Position numbers and translations under genes: made by a program
Shown: positions 34,420 to 43,434 of the stretch, piece by piece
Layout of the letters: each line of letters opens with the position of its first letter
Numbering within the stretch: position 1 is the first letter of the stretch
Assembly: GCF_020410765.1 (NCBI RefSeq)
Contig: NZ_CP084541.1
Location: 3,166,501-3,230,500 of the forward strand
Length of the DNA: 64,000 nucleotides
Origin: Streptomyces marincola
GTDB taxonomy: Bacteria; Actinomycetota; Actinomycetes; Streptomycetales; Streptomycetaceae
Direction of reading: 5' to 3'
Notes under the pieces: generated by a model
The model's database searches: none
What the model was told of the DNA's origin: nothing
Seen by the model: only the letters and a program-made list of their open reading frames with translations

Positions 34420-36612
34420 TCAGTCCCGGTCGCGACCGGGTCGGCCGCGGTTGTCGCGGTCCTCGTCCCCGTCGCGGCCGGGCCGGTTGTCGCCGGGACG
34501 GTCGTCCTCCTCCTCGTCGCCCTCGCCGCGGGGCACGTCCACCTCGGGGAACGTGGAGGGGGCCACGCCTGCGAGCGCGCCGTTCATGGCCTGCCGCCAG
34601 ATCGGCCCGGCGACGCTGGCGCCACCGGCCTGCGCGTGGTACTGGCCGGCGATGGTGATGCCGACCATGGCCTCGTTCTGGTTCTCGTTGCCGACGTGGA
34701 CGGCCGTGGCCAGGTCGGGGGTGTAGCCGGCGAACCAGACGTCGCGCCGGTCGTTGGTGGTACCGGTCTTGCCGGCGCTCTGCCGGTCGGGCAGCGCGAC
34801 GGAGCTGCCGGTGCCCTCCTCGACGACGTTGCGGAGCATCGCGTTGACGGTGTCGGCGTTGTCCTCCGCCATCACGCGCTCGCACGAGGGCTCGGGAACG
34901 GGCAGTTCCTCGCCCTCCGCGTCGGTCACCGCGGTGATGGACACCGGCGCGCAGTGCATGCCGCGGGCGGCGAACGTGGCGTAGGCGTTGGCCATCTGGA
35001 GCGGGGCGACGGTCTCGCTGCCGAGGGTGAGCGAGGGAACGGCGGCCAGGGGCTCGTTGTCGCCGCGTTCGACGCCGAGTTCGTCGGCCATCTGCATGGT
35101 CTCGCAGAGCCCGACCTCGCGTTCGAGCTCGACGAAGTAGGTGTTGACCGAGTCCGCGAGGGCAGCGGTCATGTCCCAGGTGCCCACCATGTCGTCGCGC
35201 TCGTTGCCCAGTTCGTAGTCGGGCTCGGCCTCGTCGGTCAGCGGCCGGCCCTCGCAGTCGCGGAAGTCGCTCTTGGGAACGGCGATCTCGTTGTCCGTGG
35301 TGTATTCGAGGGCTGGCGAGATGCCCTCCTCAAGGGCGGCGGCGGCCGTGATGGGCTTGAACGTGGAGCCCGGCTGGAAGCCGTACGCGGAACCGCCCAT
35401 CTCGCTTGAGACGTTGAGGTTGATGGTGGTCTGGTGCTGCTCAGGGTCGTTGCCGTAGGGGCGGCTCTGCGCCATCGACAGGATGTGCCCGGTGCCCGGC
35501 TGGACGCCGACGACGGTCGCGGAGACGGAGTCCTCTGCGAACGCGCCGTCCTTCGCTGCCTGCGCGGCGGCCTCCTGGGCCTGCGGGTCGAGGGTGGTCC
35601 TGATGGTGAGGCCGCCGAGCGCCCACAGCGCCTCGCGCTCCTCGCGGGTCTCGCCGAAGACGGGGTTGCTCAGGAACTCCCACTTCACGTAGTCGCAGAA
35701 GAAGCCGGCGTCGTTCACCGCGGTGATGCAGCCCTGCCGCGGCTGGCTGACGTTCAGGCCGAGGTCGAGCGCCATCGCCTCGTCGGCCTCGGCCTCGGTG
35801 ATGGCGCCGTTGTCCACCATGCTCGCCAGCACGGTGTTCCGCCGCTGGAGCGCCGTGTCCTCGTACTGCACCGGGTCGTACTGGCTGGGCGACTGGACGA
35901 GGCCGGCGAGCAGCGCGGCCTCGTGGAGGGCGAGTTCGGCGGCGGGCTTGGAGAAGTAGCGCTGGGACGCCGCCTCCGCGCCGTAGGCCTGCTGGCCGAA
36001 GTAGGTGATGTTGAGGTAGTTCTCCAGGATCTGATCCTTGGTCAGCTCCTCCTCCAGTTGGATGGCGTACTTCATCTCGCGGATCTTGCGGCCGAGGCCG
36101 GCGGCGCCGGTCTGGATGGTCGCCTCCGCGACGGCCTCCGGGTCGTCGCCCGCTGCCTCGACGAACACGTTCTTCACGTACTGCTGGGTGAGGGTCGAGG
36201 CGCCCTGTTCGACGCTGCCCGACTGGGCGTTCGTCGTGAGGGCCCGCAGGATGCCTTGCAGATCGACCGCGCCGTGCTCGTAGAAGCGGGCATCCTCGAT
36301 CGCGACGATGGCCTGCCGCAGGTGCTCCGACATCTCGTCCAGGGGAACGACCGTGCGGTTCCTGGAGTAGACATCCGCGATGCGGTTGCCGTCGGCATCC
36401 AGGATGGTCGTCATCTGGGTGAGCGGCGGGCGCTCCATCATGGCGGGGATCTCGTCGAACCCCTCCATCGTGCCTCTGGCCGCGAGGCCGAAGGCACCCA
36501 CGGCGGGCAGGGCGAGCCCCGCGAGCACCGCACCCGACAGCACGCTGACCCCGAGGAACTTGGCTACTTGCTGAGACGCGCTCAGCCCGCCACCGGGACG
36601 CTTCCTACTCAT
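34420..36612 (-). CDS. Class A penicillin-binding protein (transglycosylase/transpeptidase)
   Basis: 730 residues from ATG 36612. A single N-terminal membrane helix (about 15-45). Glycosyltransferase-51 domain with Glu106 (EDARFYEHGAVD) and GASTLTQQ at 138-144. Transpeptidase domain with Ser416-x-x-Lys419 (PGSTFK), Ser488-x-Asn490 (SVN) and Lys615-Thr-Gly617. The acidic C-terminal tail of Asp/Arg/Gly repeats is unusual in composition. It polymerises and cross-links peptidoglycan outside the membrane. It is divergent from wblA; the pairing is the same in other streptomycetes. Confidence 0.95.
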   Translation of the reverse strand: MSRKRPGGGLSASQQVAKFLGVSVLSGAVLAGLALPAVGAFGLAARGTMEGFDEIPAMMERPPLTQMTTILDADGNRIADVYSRNRTVVPLDEMSEHLRQAIVAIEDARFYEHGAVDLQGILRALTTNAQSGSVEQGASTLTQQYVKNVFVEAAGDDPEAVAEATIQTGAAGLGRKIREMKYAIQLEEELTKDQILENYLNITYFGQQAYGAEAASQRYFSKPAAELALHEAALLAGLVQSPSQYDPVQYEDTALQRRNTVLASMVDNGAITEAEADEAMALDLGLNVSQPRQGCITAVNDAGFFCDYVKWEFLSNPVFGETREEREALWALGGLTIRTTLDPQAQEAAAQAAKDGAFAEDSVSATVVGVQPGTGHILSMAQSRPYGNDPEQHQTTINLNVSSEMGGSAYGFQPGSTFKPITAAAALEEGISPALEYTTDNEIAVPKSDFRDCEGRPLTDEAEPDYELGNERDDMVGTWDMTAALADSVNTYFVELEREVGLCETMQMADELGVERGDNEPLAAVPSLTLGSETVAPLQMANAYATFAARGMHCAPVSITAVTDAEGEELPVPEPSCERVMAEDNADTVNAMLRNVVEEGTGSSVALPDRQSAGKTGTTNDRRDVWFAGYTPDLATAVHVGNENQNEAMVGITIAGQYHAQAGGASVAGPIWRQAMNGALAGVAPSTFPEVDVPRGEGDEEEDDRPGDNRPGRDGDEDRDNRGRPGRDRD

Positions 36613-36952
36613 GGCCGCAAGCCTACGTTCTCAAAACCCGGACAGGGGTCCACCTGTTCGCTTAAGCTACTTACGGTTCACATGAACGGCCATACGTCAA
36701 GCACATGATCACTCGTAGGGGTGACTTTGAGGAGGGCCCGTGCCCTCCGTCACCACAACATTGACGAGTGCCCCACCTGCGTCACCCGTGCGGGTGACTT
36801 CGCGCAGGCCATAGTCCGTTCGGGCCATTCGAGAATGGGCCCGCTGGGGGTGTTGTGCCGTGCTCGCCTTCCGTAACGTCCTGCTCTGGCAAGGGTGAAT
36901 ATGCCGCTTGCCGCCGTGGGGGAGCCTCGATTCGGGAGAGGACGGCACCGGC
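36613..36952. other. PBP-wblA divergent intergenic region
   Basis: 340 bp, AT-rich near 36640-36760. It holds promoters for the PBP gene and wblA. wblA is heavily regulated during development, so operators are expected, but I could not assign specific sites. No gene is seen. Confidence 0.5.
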
Positions 36953-37315
36953 ATGAGCTGGGTTACCGACTGGAGTGCGCAGGCAGCCTGTCGCACGACG
37001 GATCCGGACGAACTGTTCGTACAAGGGGCTGCTCAGAACAGGGCGAAAGCGGTCTGCACCGGGTGTCCGGTACGGACCGAGTGCCTGGCGGACGCTCTCG
37101 ACAACCGGGTCGAGTTCGGCGTCTGGGGCGGCATGACCGAACGTGAGCGACGCGCGCTGCTGCGCCGGCGGCCCACCGTCACCTCGTGGCGGCGGCTGCT
37201 CGAAACCGCGCGCACCGAGTACGAACGCGGCGCGGCGCGGACGGTCGTTCCGGCGACGGGCGAGTACGCGGAGGCGCGCCTGCGGCCCTGCCAGGACTAC
37301 GCGCAGGCCGGCTGA
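36953..37315 (+). CDS. wblA: WhiB-like iron-sulfur regulator WblA
   Basis: 120 residues from ATG 36953 after GGGAGAGGAC. Four Cys ligands for a 4Fe-4S cluster: Cys13, Cys35, Cys38, Cys44 (CTGCPVRTEC). The WhiB turn EFGVWGGMTERERRALLRRR follows. Sequence and its place beside the PBP and ArsA genes match wblA, a pleiotropic repressor of antibiotic production that is needed for sporulation in Streptomyces. It acts with the principal sigma factor; that mechanism is from the family. Confidence 0.95.
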   Translation: MSWVTDWSAQAACRTTDPDELFVQGAAQNRAKAVCTGCPVRTECLADALDNRVEFGVWGGMTERERRALLRRRPTVTSWRRLLETARTEYERGAARTVVPATGEYAEARLRPCQDYAQAG

Positions 37316-37342
37316 CACGGCCGCCGCGCCGTCGGCGGCGGG

Positions 37343-38707
37343 TCAGTCCCGCGGCCGGCTCCCCCCGCGCGCGAGCCTGTCACCGATCACCCGCAGCCCG
37401 GCGAGATCATGCACGTCACCGGGCAGCGCGGGCACCTCGGCCACCGGCACCTCGGGATGCAGCGCCGTAAAACGAGCCCGCGTGCGCGCCTCGCGTGCGA
37501 TCCGGCGCATGCGCTCGGCGTGCACCCGCAGCAGATGGGCCGCGAACGCGTCCGCCGTGTCGTCGTCCTCAGGACCGCGACCGTCATCGGGGTCGCGGAC
37601 GTGCCCGTCGGCCTCGTCGCCCGACGGGGGTGCGGCGGGTCCGGGAGCCGCGGACGCCGCGGAACGGGCCGCCGGGGAGCCGATGCCGGGAGAGTGGCGA
37701 CCGCGTCGGGAGTCATCCTCCCCCGTTCCATGATCGACAATGCCGTCCGGACCGGATTCCCCCGCCTCCAGGGCCTCGGCCGCCGCCACCGCGCGCTCGG
37801 CGCCGAGGCGTGAGGCGTCCGAGGTGTGCACGCGGTTGAGGACGAGCCCGGCGAGAGGCATCCGTTCCTCACCGAGCCGTTCCACGAAGTACGCCGCCTC
37901 GCGCAGCGCGTCCCGCTCCGGCGCGGCGACGACGAGGAACGCGGTGCCGCGCGCCTGGAGCAGCCGGTACGTGGCGTCGGCGCGCGTCCTGAACCCGCCG
38001 AACATCGTGTCCATCGCGGCCACGAACGTTTGCACGTCCCGCAGCAGCGCCGCGCCCAGCACCTTGCCCAGCGTGCCGGTGACCATGGAGAGCCCGGCCA
38101 TGCCCAGGCTCATCACCTTGCGCCCGGCCCGCCCGCCCGCCTTGGCCGGGGCGGCCAGCACGCGGATGAGCCGCCCGTCGAGGAACGACCCGAGCCGTTG
38201 CGGCGCGTCGAGGAAGTCGAGCGCGGAACGGCTCGGCGGGGTGTCGACGACGATCAGGTCCCACGTGCCGCCGGCCGCGAGCTGGCCAAGCTTCTCCATG
38301 GCCATGTACTCCTGCGTGCCGGCGAAGCCCGCGGACAGCGACTGGTAGAAGGGGTTGTCCAGGATCGCGCGGGCGCGCGCCGGGTCCGCGTGCGCCTCGA
38401 CGATCTCGTCGAACGTGCGCTTCATGTCGAGCATCATCGCGAACAGCTCGCCGCCGGCCGCCGGGTCGACGCCGGGCACCGGGCGCGGCACGTTGTCCAG
38501 TTCCGCCAGGCCCATGGACTGCGCGAGCCGCCTGGCCGGGTCGATCGTCAGCACCACGACCCGGCGTCCGCGCTCCGCGGCGCGCAGGCCGAGCGCGGCG
38601 GCGGTCGTCGTCTTGCCGACGCCGCCCGAGCCGCAGCAGACGACGATGCGGATGGCGGGGTCGTCGAGCAGCGGGTCGATGTCGAGCCCCGGGACCTCAT
38701 CGCTCAC
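37343..38707 (-). CDS. ArsA/GET3-type ATPase 1
   Basis: 454 residues from ATG 38707. The deviant Walker A loop GSGGVGKTTTAA (about residues 26-37), switch I-like TIDPARRLAQSMGL and switch II VVDTPPSRSALDFLD match the ArsA/GET3 family. The C-terminal 130 residues contain a long acidic, low-complexity insert. The genus-wide pair of these ATPases next to wblA is probably cytoplasmic and of unknown cargo. True arsenite transport is unlikely because no ars genes are here. Confidence 0.9.
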   Translation of the reverse strand: MSDEVPGLDIDPLLDDPAIRIVVCCGSGGVGKTTTAAALGLRAAERGRRVVVLTIDPARRLAQSMGLAELDNVPRPVPGVDPAAGGELFAMMLDMKRTFDEIVEAHADPARARAILDNPFYQSLSAGFAGTQEYMAMEKLGQLAAGGTWDLIVVDTPPSRSALDFLDAPQRLGSFLDGRLIRVLAAPAKAGGRAGRKVMSLGMAGLSMVTGTLGKVLGAALLRDVQTFVAAMDTMFGGFRTRADATYRLLQARGTAFLVVAAPERDALREAAYFVERLGEERMPLAGLVLNRVHTSDASRLGAERAVAAAEALEAGESGPDGIVDHGTGEDDSRRGRHSPGIGSPAARSAASAAPGPAAPPSGDEADGHVRDPDDGRGPEDDDTADAFAAHLLRVHAERMRRIAREARTRARFTALHPEVPVAEVPALPGDVHDLAGLRVIGDRLARGGSRPRD

Positions 38708-38734
38708 GGCCGCTCCCTTCCCGTTCTCCGGTCG

Positions 38735-38788
38735 GCCGAACGCCTCGGGCGCGCCGAACGCCTCGGGCGCGCCGAACGCCTCCGGTCG
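38735..38788. repeat. Near-perfect 18-bp tandem repeat, three units
   Basis: Two exact units (38735-38752, 38753-38770) and one degenerate unit (38771-38788) in the 234-bp gap between the two ArsA genes. Probably slippage in GC-rich DNA. Confidence 0.8.
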
Positions 38789-38941
38789 GCCGGATGTCCC
38801 CGGACCGCCGGACGGGCGCCGGGCACCGGGCGTTCCCCTCCGGCGCGACGCGTGGCGCGGCCGGGAGCGGCGGCGTTCCCCGGCGTGCGGGCAGCCTCGG
38901 GGTCGCCGGGGCCGAACCCGGGGCCTGGACGGTCGGCACGG

Positions 38942-39979
38942 TCACCACTCCAGGTCCCGCAGCAGGCGCGCGAGCCGGTAGAGACCGGCCAGGTCGACGC
39001 CGTCGGGCAGCAGGGGGAGTTCGTGGACGGGCGGCCCGAGGCCGGCGAGTTCCGCGCGCCGCCGCTCCTCAAGGGCCAGCCGCTGGGCGTGTTCGCGGCC
39101 CTGCGCGAGCAGCGGCGCGGCGAGCGCCTCGGCGTCCGGCAGACCGGCCGCGGCGAGCGCGCGGGCCAGGGCGCGCTCGCCGGTCCTGCCGCCGGCCGGG
39201 CGGGCGGCGCGGCGGGCGGGCCCGACCATGTTGACGAGCACGGACCCGACGGGGAGCCCGGCGGCGCGGAGTTCGGCGACGCCGTCCGCCGTCTCCTGCA
39301 CCGGCATCTCCTCAAGGAGCGTGACCAGGTGCACGGCGGTCTCGGCGGAGGTCAGCACCCGCATCACGGCCTGCGCCTGGTGGTGGACGGGTCCCACGCG
39401 CGCCAGGCCCGCCACCTCGTGGTTGACGCCGAGGAAGCGGGTGATGCGGCCGGTGGGCGGCGCGTCCATGACGACGGCGTCGTAGGCCCGCCCGCCGTCG
39501 GCCCCGCGGCGCCTGACCGCCTCGCACGCCTTGCCGGTGAGGAGCACGTCGCGCAGTCCCGGCGCGACGGTGGTGGCGAAGTCGATCGCGCCGATGCGCC
39601 GCAGGGCGCGCCCCGCGCCTCCCAGCTTGTAGAACATCTGGAGGTAGTCGAGCAGCGCCTGCTCGGGGTCGATGGCGAGCGCGAACACCTCCCCGCCGCC
39701 CGGCCCGATGGCGATCCTGCGCTCCTCGTACGGCAACGCCTGCGTTTCGAACAACTGGGCGATGCCCTGGCGGCCCTCCACCTCGACCAGCAGGGTCCGC
39801 CGGCCGCGTTCCGCGAGGGCGAGCGCGAGGGCCGCGGCGACCGTGGTCTTGCCCGTGCCGCCCTTGCCGCTCACGACGTGCAGCCGGGGGCCCGCTCCCT
39901 CGGACGCCCCGGCGGGCCGCTCGCCCGCTTCGCCGGCCGGGCCGCTCGGCCCGGCGCGCTCCCCGCCTGTACCGCTCAC
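38942..39979 (-). CDS. ArsA/GET3-type ATPase 2
   Basis: 345 residues from GTG 39979. A 30-residue Gly/Ala/Pro leader precedes HVVSGKGGTGKTTVAAALAL (Walker A at about 37-46), then VEVEGRQGIAQLFET and VVMDAPPTGRITRFLGVN (switch II). It is shorter than its partner and may form a heterodimer with it; the pair is syntenic in streptomycetes. The long frame open upstream of 39979 is a shadow of the RidA/S9 genes. Confidence 0.9.
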   Translation of the reverse strand: MSGTGGERAGPSGPAGEAGERPAGASEGAGPRLHVVSGKGGTGKTTVAAALALALAERGRRTLLVEVEGRQGIAQLFETQALPYEERRIAIGPGGGEVFALAIDPEQALLDYLQMFYKLGGAGRALRRIGAIDFATTVAPGLRDVLLTGKACEAVRRRGADGGRAYDAVVMDAPPTGRITRFLGVNHEVAGLARVGPVHHQAQAVMRVLTSAETAVHLVTLLEEMPVQETADGVAELRAAGLPVGSVLVNMVGPARRAARPAGGRTGERALARALAAAGLPDAEALAAPLLAQGREHAQRLALEERRRAELAGLGPPVHELPLLPDGVDLAGLYRLARLLRDLEW

Positions 39980-40049
39980 GCTGCGAGCGTACGTGAGGGC
40001 CGCGGAACGCCACCGGGGAGTGTCGGTGGCGGTCGCTAGAGTGAGGGCC

Positions 40050-40208
40050 ATGACGAAGTGGGAATACGCGACCGTGCCGCTCCTCGTGCACGCCACCAAG
40101 CAGATCCTGGACAACTGGGGTGATGACGGCTGGGAGTTGGTGCAGGTGATCCCTGGGCCGAACCCGGAGCAGCTGGTGGCGTACTTCAAGCGCGAGAAGC
40201 AGCAGTGA
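40050..40208 (+). CDS. DUF4177 small protein
   Basis: 52 residues from ATG 40050 after GTGAGGGCC. The compact MTKWEYATVPL, then DDGWELVQVI, is the DUF4177 signature. Function unknown. Its stop overlaps the RidA start (GTGA). Confidence 0.88.
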   Translation: MTKWEYATVPLLVHATKQILDNWGDDGWELVQVIPGPNPEQLVAYFKREKQQ

Positions 40209-40690
40209 GCGCGCCGGGGGAGGGCGGCGCGGTCGAGGCGCGGCTCGCCGAGCTGGGGCTCGCGCTGCCCGAGGTGGTGCCGCCGGTGGCGGCGTACGTC
40301 CCGGCCGTGCGGACCGGCCGCTACGTGTACACCTCGGGGCAGGTGCCCATGGTGGGCGGCGAGCTGCCGACGGCGGGGAAGGTCGGTGCCGAGGTCAGCC
40401 CCGAGCGCGCGAAGGAGCTGGCGCAGATCTGCGCGCTGAACGCGCTGGCCGCGGTGAAGTCGGTCGTCGGCGACCTGGACCGGATCGTGCGCGTGGTCAA
40501 GGTCGTGGGGTACGTGGCCTCGGCCCCCGACTTCACCGGCCAGCCGCAGGTGGTGAACGGCGCGAGCGAGCTGCTTGGCGAGGCGCTGGGCGAGCGGGGC
40601 AGGCACGCGCGCAGCGCGGTCGGCGTGGCCGTGCTGCCGCTGGACGCCCCTGTGGAGGTCGAGCTGGTGGTGGAGCTCGGCGATGAGTGA
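40205..40690 (+). CDS. RidA-family protein
   Basis: 161 residues from GTG 40205, overlapping the DUF4177 stop. RTGRYVYTSGQVPMV, ICALNALAAVKSVVGDLDRI and HARSAVGVAVLPLDAPVEVE are RidA features, matching the longer actinobacterial subgroup. RidA proteins deaminate reactive enamine/imine intermediates; the catalytic Arg of the archetype is not obvious in this subgroup. The stop overlaps the S9 peptidase start. Confidence 0.88.
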   Translation: MSAPGEGGAVEARLAELGLALPEVVPPVAAYVPAVRTGRYVYTSGQVPMVGGELPTAGKVGAEVSPERAKELAQICALNALAAVKSVVGDLDRIVRVVKVVGYVASAPDFTGQPQVVNGASELLGEALGERGRHARSAVGVAVLPLDAPVEVELVVELGDE

Positions 40691-42563
40691 CGACGCGGCT
40701 CCGGCGCCGGGGGCCGCGGCGGCCGGTGGCGGTTCCGGTCGTGTTTCCGGTCGTGTTTCCGGTGGCGGTTCCGGTGGCGGCGAGGACATGCCGGACTGGG
40801 AGAAGCGCTTCCGGGCACCGCGCGTCGGCCTGCCGCAGTGGGCGCTGGACGCCCCGGACCGTTCGCTGTTCGTGTCGAACGCGACGGGCACGTTCGAGCT
40901 GTACACGTGGGACCGGGCGAGCGGTGAGCAGCGCCAGGCCACGGACCGGCCGAACGGGACGGTGGCCGGGACGCTGAGCCCCGACGGCGCGTGGGTGTGG
41001 TGGTTCGCGGACACCGACGGCGACGAGTTCGGCGTGTGGCGGCGGCAGCCGTTCGGCGGCGGGCCGGACGAGCCGGCGGTGCCGGGGCTCGGCCCGTCGT
41101 TCCCCGCCGGTCTCGCGCAGGGCCGGGACGGCACGGTCGTCGTGGGCCGCATGACCGAGGAGGACGGCAGCACGATCCACGTCGCGCGGCCGGGCGCCGA
41201 GCCGGTGGAGATCTACCGGCACCGGCAGTCGGCCGGCGTCGGCGACCTGTCGCACGACGGGACGCTGCTGGCCGTCGAGCACACCGAGCACGGCGACGCG
41301 ATGCACTCGGCGGTGCGCGTGGTGCGGCTCGACGGGAGCACGGTCGCGGAGCTGGACGACACCGAGGGCGGCACGAAGGAGCTGGGCCTCTCCGTGCTCG
41401 GCTTCGCGCCGGTGGACGGGGACACGCGGCTGCTGATCGGGCACCAGCGGCGCGGTCGCTGGGAGCCGATGATCTGGGACCCGGTGACGGGCGAGCAGAG
41501 CGAGCCGGACCTCGACCTGCCGGGCGACGTGCACGCCGAGTGGTATCCGGACGCCTCGGGCCTCCTGATCGAGCACAGTCACCAGGCCCGCAGCGAGCTG
41601 TGGCGCTACGACCTGGCCGGGGGTACGTCGGCGCGGATGGAGACGCCGCCCGGCACGATCTCGGGGGCCACCGCGCGCCCGGACGGCTCGGCCGAGTACC
41701 TGTGGTCGTCGGCGGCCGAGCCGCCGCAGATCAGGTCGTCGACGGGCGCGGTCGTCCTCGAACCGCCCGGCATGCGGGCGCCGTCCTCCGTGCCGGTTAC
41801 CGACGCGTGGGTGGACGGCCCCGGCGGCCTGGTGCACGCGCTGGTGCAGACCCCGCCGGACGGCAGCGGGCCGTTCCCGACGGTGTTCGAGATCCACGGC
41901 GGGCCGACGGCGCACGACACGGACGCGTTCGCGGCGGGCCCGGCCGCGTGGCTGGACCACGGGTTCGCGGTCGTCCGGGTCAACTACCGGGGTTCGACCG
42001 GGTACGGGCGGGAGTGGACGGACGCGCTGAAGCACCGCATCGGGCTGATCGAGCTTGAGGACATCGCGGCCGTCCGCGAGTGGGCCGTCTCCTCGGGGCT
42101 CGCCGACCCGGAACGGCTCGTGCTCACGGGCGGCTCGTGGGGCGGCTACCTGACGCTGCTCGGCCTCGGCGTGCAGCCGGAGTCCTGGGCGGTCGGGGTC
42201 GCCGCGGTACCGGTGGCGGACTACGTCGCGGCCTACGAGGACGAGATGGAGGCGCTGAAGGCGATGGACCGCACCCTCCTCGGCGGCACGCCGCAGGAGG
42301 TGCCGAAACGGTGGTCCGCCTCGTCACCGATCACCTATGTGGACCGGGTGCGGGCGCCGGTGTACATCTCCGCCGGGGTGAACGACCCGCGCTGCCCGAT
42401 CCGCCAGATCGAGAACTACGTGGACCGCCTCGCCGCCCGGGACGCGCCGCACGAGGTGTACCGGTACGACGCGGGGCACGGTTCGCTGGTGGTGGAGGAG
42501 CGGATCAAGCAGGTGGCGCAGGAGATCCGCTTCGCGCGGCAGCACTTGAAGCCGCTGCCGTAG
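40683..42563 (+). CDS. S9-family prolyl-oligopeptidase-like peptidase
   Basis: 626 residues from ATG 40683. A Gly/Ser-rich leader with SGRVSGRVSGGGSGGG repeats is followed by a beta-propeller (about 50-370) and an alpha/beta-hydrolase domain. Catalytic triad Ser485 (GGSWGGY), Asp568 (NDPRC), His599 (DAGHGS). It probably trims peptides in the cytoplasm; no signal peptide is seen. The 3' end overlaps the convergent SURF1 gene by 59 bp. Confidence 0.92.
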   Translation: MSDDAAPAPGAAAAGGGSGRVSGRVSGGGSGGGEDMPDWEKRFRAPRVGLPQWALDAPDRSLFVSNATGTFELYTWDRASGEQRQATDRPNGTVAGTLSPDGAWVWWFADTDGDEFGVWRRQPFGGGPDEPAVPGLGPSFPAGLAQGRDGTVVVGRMTEEDGSTIHVARPGAEPVEIYRHRQSAGVGDLSHDGTLLAVEHTEHGDAMHSAVRVVRLDGSTVAELDDTEGGTKELGLSVLGFAPVDGDTRLLIGHQRRGRWEPMIWDPVTGEQSEPDLDLPGDVHAEWYPDASGLLIEHSHQARSELWRYDLAGGTSARMETPPGTISGATARPDGSAEYLWSSAAEPPQIRSSTGAVVLEPPGMRAPSSVPVTDAWVDGPGGLVHALVQTPPDGSGPFPTVFEIHGGPTAHDTDAFAAGPAAWLDHGFAVVRVNYRGSTGYGREWTDALKHRIGLIELEDIAAVREWAVSSGLADPERLVLTGGSWGGYLTLLGLGVQPESWAVGVAAVPVADYVAAYEDEMEALKAMDRTLLGGTPQEVPKRWSASSPITYVDRVRAPVYISAGVNDPRCPIRQIENYVDRLAARDAPHEVYRYDAGHGSLVVEERIKQVAQEIRFARQHLKPLP

Positions 42564-43404
42564 CGGGCGCGGTCGGCGCGGCGCCGTCCCGCGGCGTCGC
42601 GTCGCCGTGCGGCGCGGTGGCCGCGTCGGGCGCGGCGCCGGGACCGGGGACGCGGATCCCCAGTTCGGCGTCGCGCTGCGTCTCCACCTCGCGGCGGAAC
42701 AGGCGGAACCACATGAACACGGCGAACGCCGCGAACACGAACCACTCGGCCGTGTACCCGAGGTTCTGGAACGCGTCGATGTCCAGCCCGGTCCCGGTCG
42801 GTGCCTCCGCGGGGACGGCGGCCATGGGGGCCTCCGCGTCGCGCACGGTGATCCACATGTCGGAGACCTCGTACGGCAGCATGTTGATCAGCGAGGCGGC
42901 GCCGATCACGCCGAGCTGACCGGCGGGAAGCCCGGTGGTCGCCGAGGTGATCTCGCTCGGCGACTCGGCGGCCTGGGCGGCGCCGGTCACGGTGACCTCG
43001 CCCTCCGGCGGGGCCGGGGCGCCGGCCGTGTCGGCGGCGCCGGGCAGCCAGCCGCGGACCACGGGCACGGCGGGACCGCCGTCGGCGGGCCGCAGCGGGG
43101 TCAGCACGTAGTGGCCGCGTTCGCCGTCCAGGACCCGGTCGGGCACGAGCAGTTGGTGGTCGGCGTCGTAGGTGCCGGTGACCTCGGCCTGCCGGCCGAC
43201 GGTCTCGGTCGTCAGCGGCAGCAGCTCCGCCAGGGGCCGCGGCTCACCGGCCGTCTCGGAGCGCTCCTGGTGCTCGCGATGCGAGTCGACCTGGTCCTCG
43301 AAGCGCGCCAGCTGCCAGCTGCCGGCGACCAGGCAGACCGGGATCGCCAGGACGACGAAGACGTTGATCGCCCACCAGCGGGGGGTCAGCAGGAACCGGT
43401 ACAC
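42505..43404 (-). CDS. SURF1-family cytochrome oxidase assembly protein
   Basis: 299 residues from ATG 43404. Two transmembrane helices: residues about 12-32 (WWAINVFVVLAIPVCLVAGS) and about 215-235 (WFVFAAFAVFMWFRLFRR). Between them lies the SURF1 extracytoplasmic domain (GSWQLARFEDQV, VPVVRGWLPG, NLGYTAEWFVFA). It assists haem insertion or assembly of cytochrome c oxidase. A 60-residue Ala/Pro/Ser tail is unusual and overlaps the S9 gene on the other strand. Confidence 0.92.
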   Translation of the reverse strand: MYRFLLTPRWWAINVFVVLAIPVCLVAGSWQLARFEDQVDSHREHQERSETAGEPRPLAELLPLTTETVGRQAEVTGTYDADHQLLVPDRVLDGERGHYVLTPLRPADGGPAVPVVRGWLPGAADTAGAPAPPEGEVTVTGAAQAAESPSEITSATTGLPAGQLGVIGAASLINMLPYEVSDMWITVRDAEAPMAAVPAEAPTGTGLDIDAFQNLGYTAEWFVFAAFAVFMWFRLFRREVETQRDAELGIRVPGPGAAPDAATAPHGDATPRDGAAPTAPATAAASSAAARSGSPAPPA

Positions 43405-43434
43405 GGCCTCAACGGTACTTGCGCCGCGCGGTGG

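Noticed and set aside
38735..38788. The 18-bp repeat as a regulatory array
   Set aside because: Imperfect, GC-rich and only three units; slippage is simpler.
37343..39979. Arsenic resistance operon from the two ArsA-like genes
   Set aside because: No arsR, arsB or arsC nearby; the pair next to wblA is a standard streptomycete core feature.
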